A stretch of 64,000 nucleotides of DNA, from NCBI RefSeq assembly GCF_051014685.1, contig NW_027478401.1, forward strand, positions 1,860,001-1,924,000, given 5' to 3'. A program made the translations under genes and the position numbers. Under the pieces are notes generated by a model, which did not search any database, had not been told where the DNA came from, and saw nothing but the letters and a program-made list of their open reading frames with translations. Within the stretch, counting starts at the first letter, position 1. Every line of letters begins with the position of its first letter. Positions 62,882-64,000 of this stretch are shown here, in pieces. The stretch comes from Ptiloglossa arizonensis. Its lineage: Eukaryota > Arthropoda > Insecta > Hymenoptera > Colletidae.

Positions 62882-63412
62882 CACCCATATCTCGCGAACG
62901 CATTGACGAACTCGAGAATTTCCTATTGCATCTGACAGCAGAAACTCGCCCGATTACAACGGTATGTGTATTTTTGCCCTAGGCCATAGTAGTTATTGGT
63001 TTCTAGCATCAGAATTGCGAAAATTTTGATGGTTTCTCAACCATTCCTTAACTTCAAACTCCCATATCTCGTAAACGGATTGACGAACTCGAGAAATTCC
63101 TGTTGCATGTGAAAGTAGAAAGTCGCCCGATTACAACGGTATGTGTATTTTTCTCCTAGGCCTTTGTAGTTATTGGTTTCGAGTATCATTCTTGCGAAAA
63201 TTTTGATGGTTTCTCAACCATTCCTTATTTTCACACTTCCATATCTCGCGAACGGATTGACGAACTCAAGAATTTACTATTGCATCTGACAGCAGAAACT
63301 CGCCCGATTACAACGGTATGTGTATTTTTCCCCTAGGCTATTGTAGTTATTGGTTTCGTGTATCAGACCAGCGAAAATTTTGATGGTTTCTCAAACATTC
63401 CTTAACTTCAAA

Positions 63413-64000
63413 CTCCCATACCTCGTGAACGGATTGACGAACTCGATAAATTCCTGTTGCATCTGAAAGTGGAAACTCGCCCGATTACAACGGTATGTGT
63501 ATTTCTCTCCTAGGCCTTTGTAGTTGTTGGTTTCGAGTATCAGACATGCGAAAATTGTGATGGTTTCTCAACCATTCCTTAACTTCAAACTCCCATTTCT
63601 CGCGAATGGAATGACGAACTCGAGAAATTCCTGTTGTATCTGAAAGTAGAAACTCGCCCGATTACAAGCGTATGTGTACTTTTCCCCTAGGCCATTCCAG
63701 TTATTGGTTTCGAGTATCAGACCAGCGAAAATTTTGATGGTTTCTCAACCATTCCTTAATTTCAAACTCCCATATCCCGCGAACAGATTGACGAACTCGA
63801 GACATTCCTGTTGCATGTGAAAGTAGAATCTCGCCCGATTACAACGGTATGTGTACTTCTCCCCTAGGCCATTGTTGTTATTGATTTCGTGTATCAGACT
63901 TGCGAAAACTTTGATGGTTTCCCAACCATTCCTTAACTTCAAACTTCCATATCTCGCGAACGGATAGACGAACTCGAGAATTTCCTATTGCATCTGAATG
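63413..64000. repeat. Higher-order segment, right copy (18-monomer spacing), cut by the window end
   Basis: This is the copy of 60225-60812 at +3188 bp with the same diagnostic variants in the same order. It continues past the right edge, so the full length of the repeated unit is unknown; it may be an 18-monomer higher-order repeat. Confidence 0.85.

Larger units (their letters stand above)
36714..64000. repeat. Satellite array, 176-177 bp monomer (runs off the right edge)
   Basis: About 155 head-to-tail monomers start with the very first base after the NUMT. Each has, in order, CTCCCATATCTCGCGAACGG, ATTGACGAACTCGAGAAATT, CCTGTTGCATCTGAAAG, ACTCGCCCGATTACAA, a GGTATGTGTA(T/C)TTTT stretch, CCCTAGGCCAT, GTTATTGGTTTCGAGTATCAG, and TTTTGATGGTTTCTCAACCATTCC in separate pieces. 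Monomer starts near the left edge are 36714, 36890 and about 37066. Most of the array is strictly 176 or 177 bp per unit. No transposon or gene interrupts it. Short open frames of 60-170 codons on both strands are simply monomer translations. The length is close to a nucleosome repeat, as is common for centromeric satellites, but a centromere role is not shown. Confidence 0.97.

Noticed and set aside
36714..64000. CENP-B-box-like motif in the satellite (TACCGTTGTAATCGGGC on the minus strand)
   Set aside because: It matches 7 of 9 fixed positions of the mammalian box. With about 350 positions to try in a monomer, a match this good is expected about once in two monomers by chance.
36714..64000. 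Pol III box B-like sequence GTTTCGAGTAT in the monomer, hinting at a tRNA-derived repeat
   Set aside because: Only about 7 of 10 consensus positions fit and there is no A box at a suitable distance.

Overview
The window is eukaryotic satellite DNA with no credible functional protein-coding nuclear gene. It has three parts. (1) Positions 1 to about 31964 are a tandem array of a 20-bp pyrimidine-rich unit, GTTTCTCCGTTTCTTTCTTC, with several layers of larger duplication. (2) Positions 31965-36713 are a 4.7-kb island of non-satellite DNA, mostly mitochondrial DNA inserted in the nucleus (NUMT). (3) From 36714 to the right edge lies a second, unrelated satellite with a 176-177 bp monomer, about 155 copies, itself carrying dimeric, 5-monomer and longer higher-order repeats.

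The mitochondrial island is the only place where genes can be named. On the minus strand it keeps a contiguous mitochondrial order: part of nad2, cox1, tRNA-Leu(UUR), cox2 and a truncated tRNA-Lys. A second nad2 fragment of about 714 bp lies on the plus strand at the left side of the island, so the two nad2 pieces form a large inverted repeat (about 96% identical by eye) whose outer ends stop at the same mitochondrial base. About 720 bp of unrecognised, probably nuclear, sequence lies between the left nad2 fragment and the tRNA-Lys end. cox2 is fully open under the invertebrate mitochondrial code (table 5). cox1 has an in-frame TAA at codon 335 and changes at very conserved residues. Both nad2 pieces carry different lesions. 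This is decayed nuclear mitochondrial DNA rather than a live mitochondrial genome.

The high A+T content, TGA read as Trp, AGA/AGG at Ser positions, the insect order cox1-trnL2-cox2-trnK, a tRNA-Lys with UUU anticodon, and cox1 stretches such as [10 protein letters not shown] and [10 protein letters not shown] point to an insect, most likely a hymenopteran close to bees. The species cannot be named from this. Two different long satellites meeting at a small NUMT island suggest pericentromeric or other heterochromatin.

Very long open reading frames cross the left array (one exceeds 15 kb), but they are artefacts. The plus strand of the array almost lacks A, and every stop codon on either strand needs an A on that strand. 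They are not annotated as genes. I found no convincing new biological system. The points most worth following up are the inverted NUMT duplication between two satellite families, the nested duplication history of the 20-bp array, and the apparent absence of tRNA genes between nad2 and cox1.
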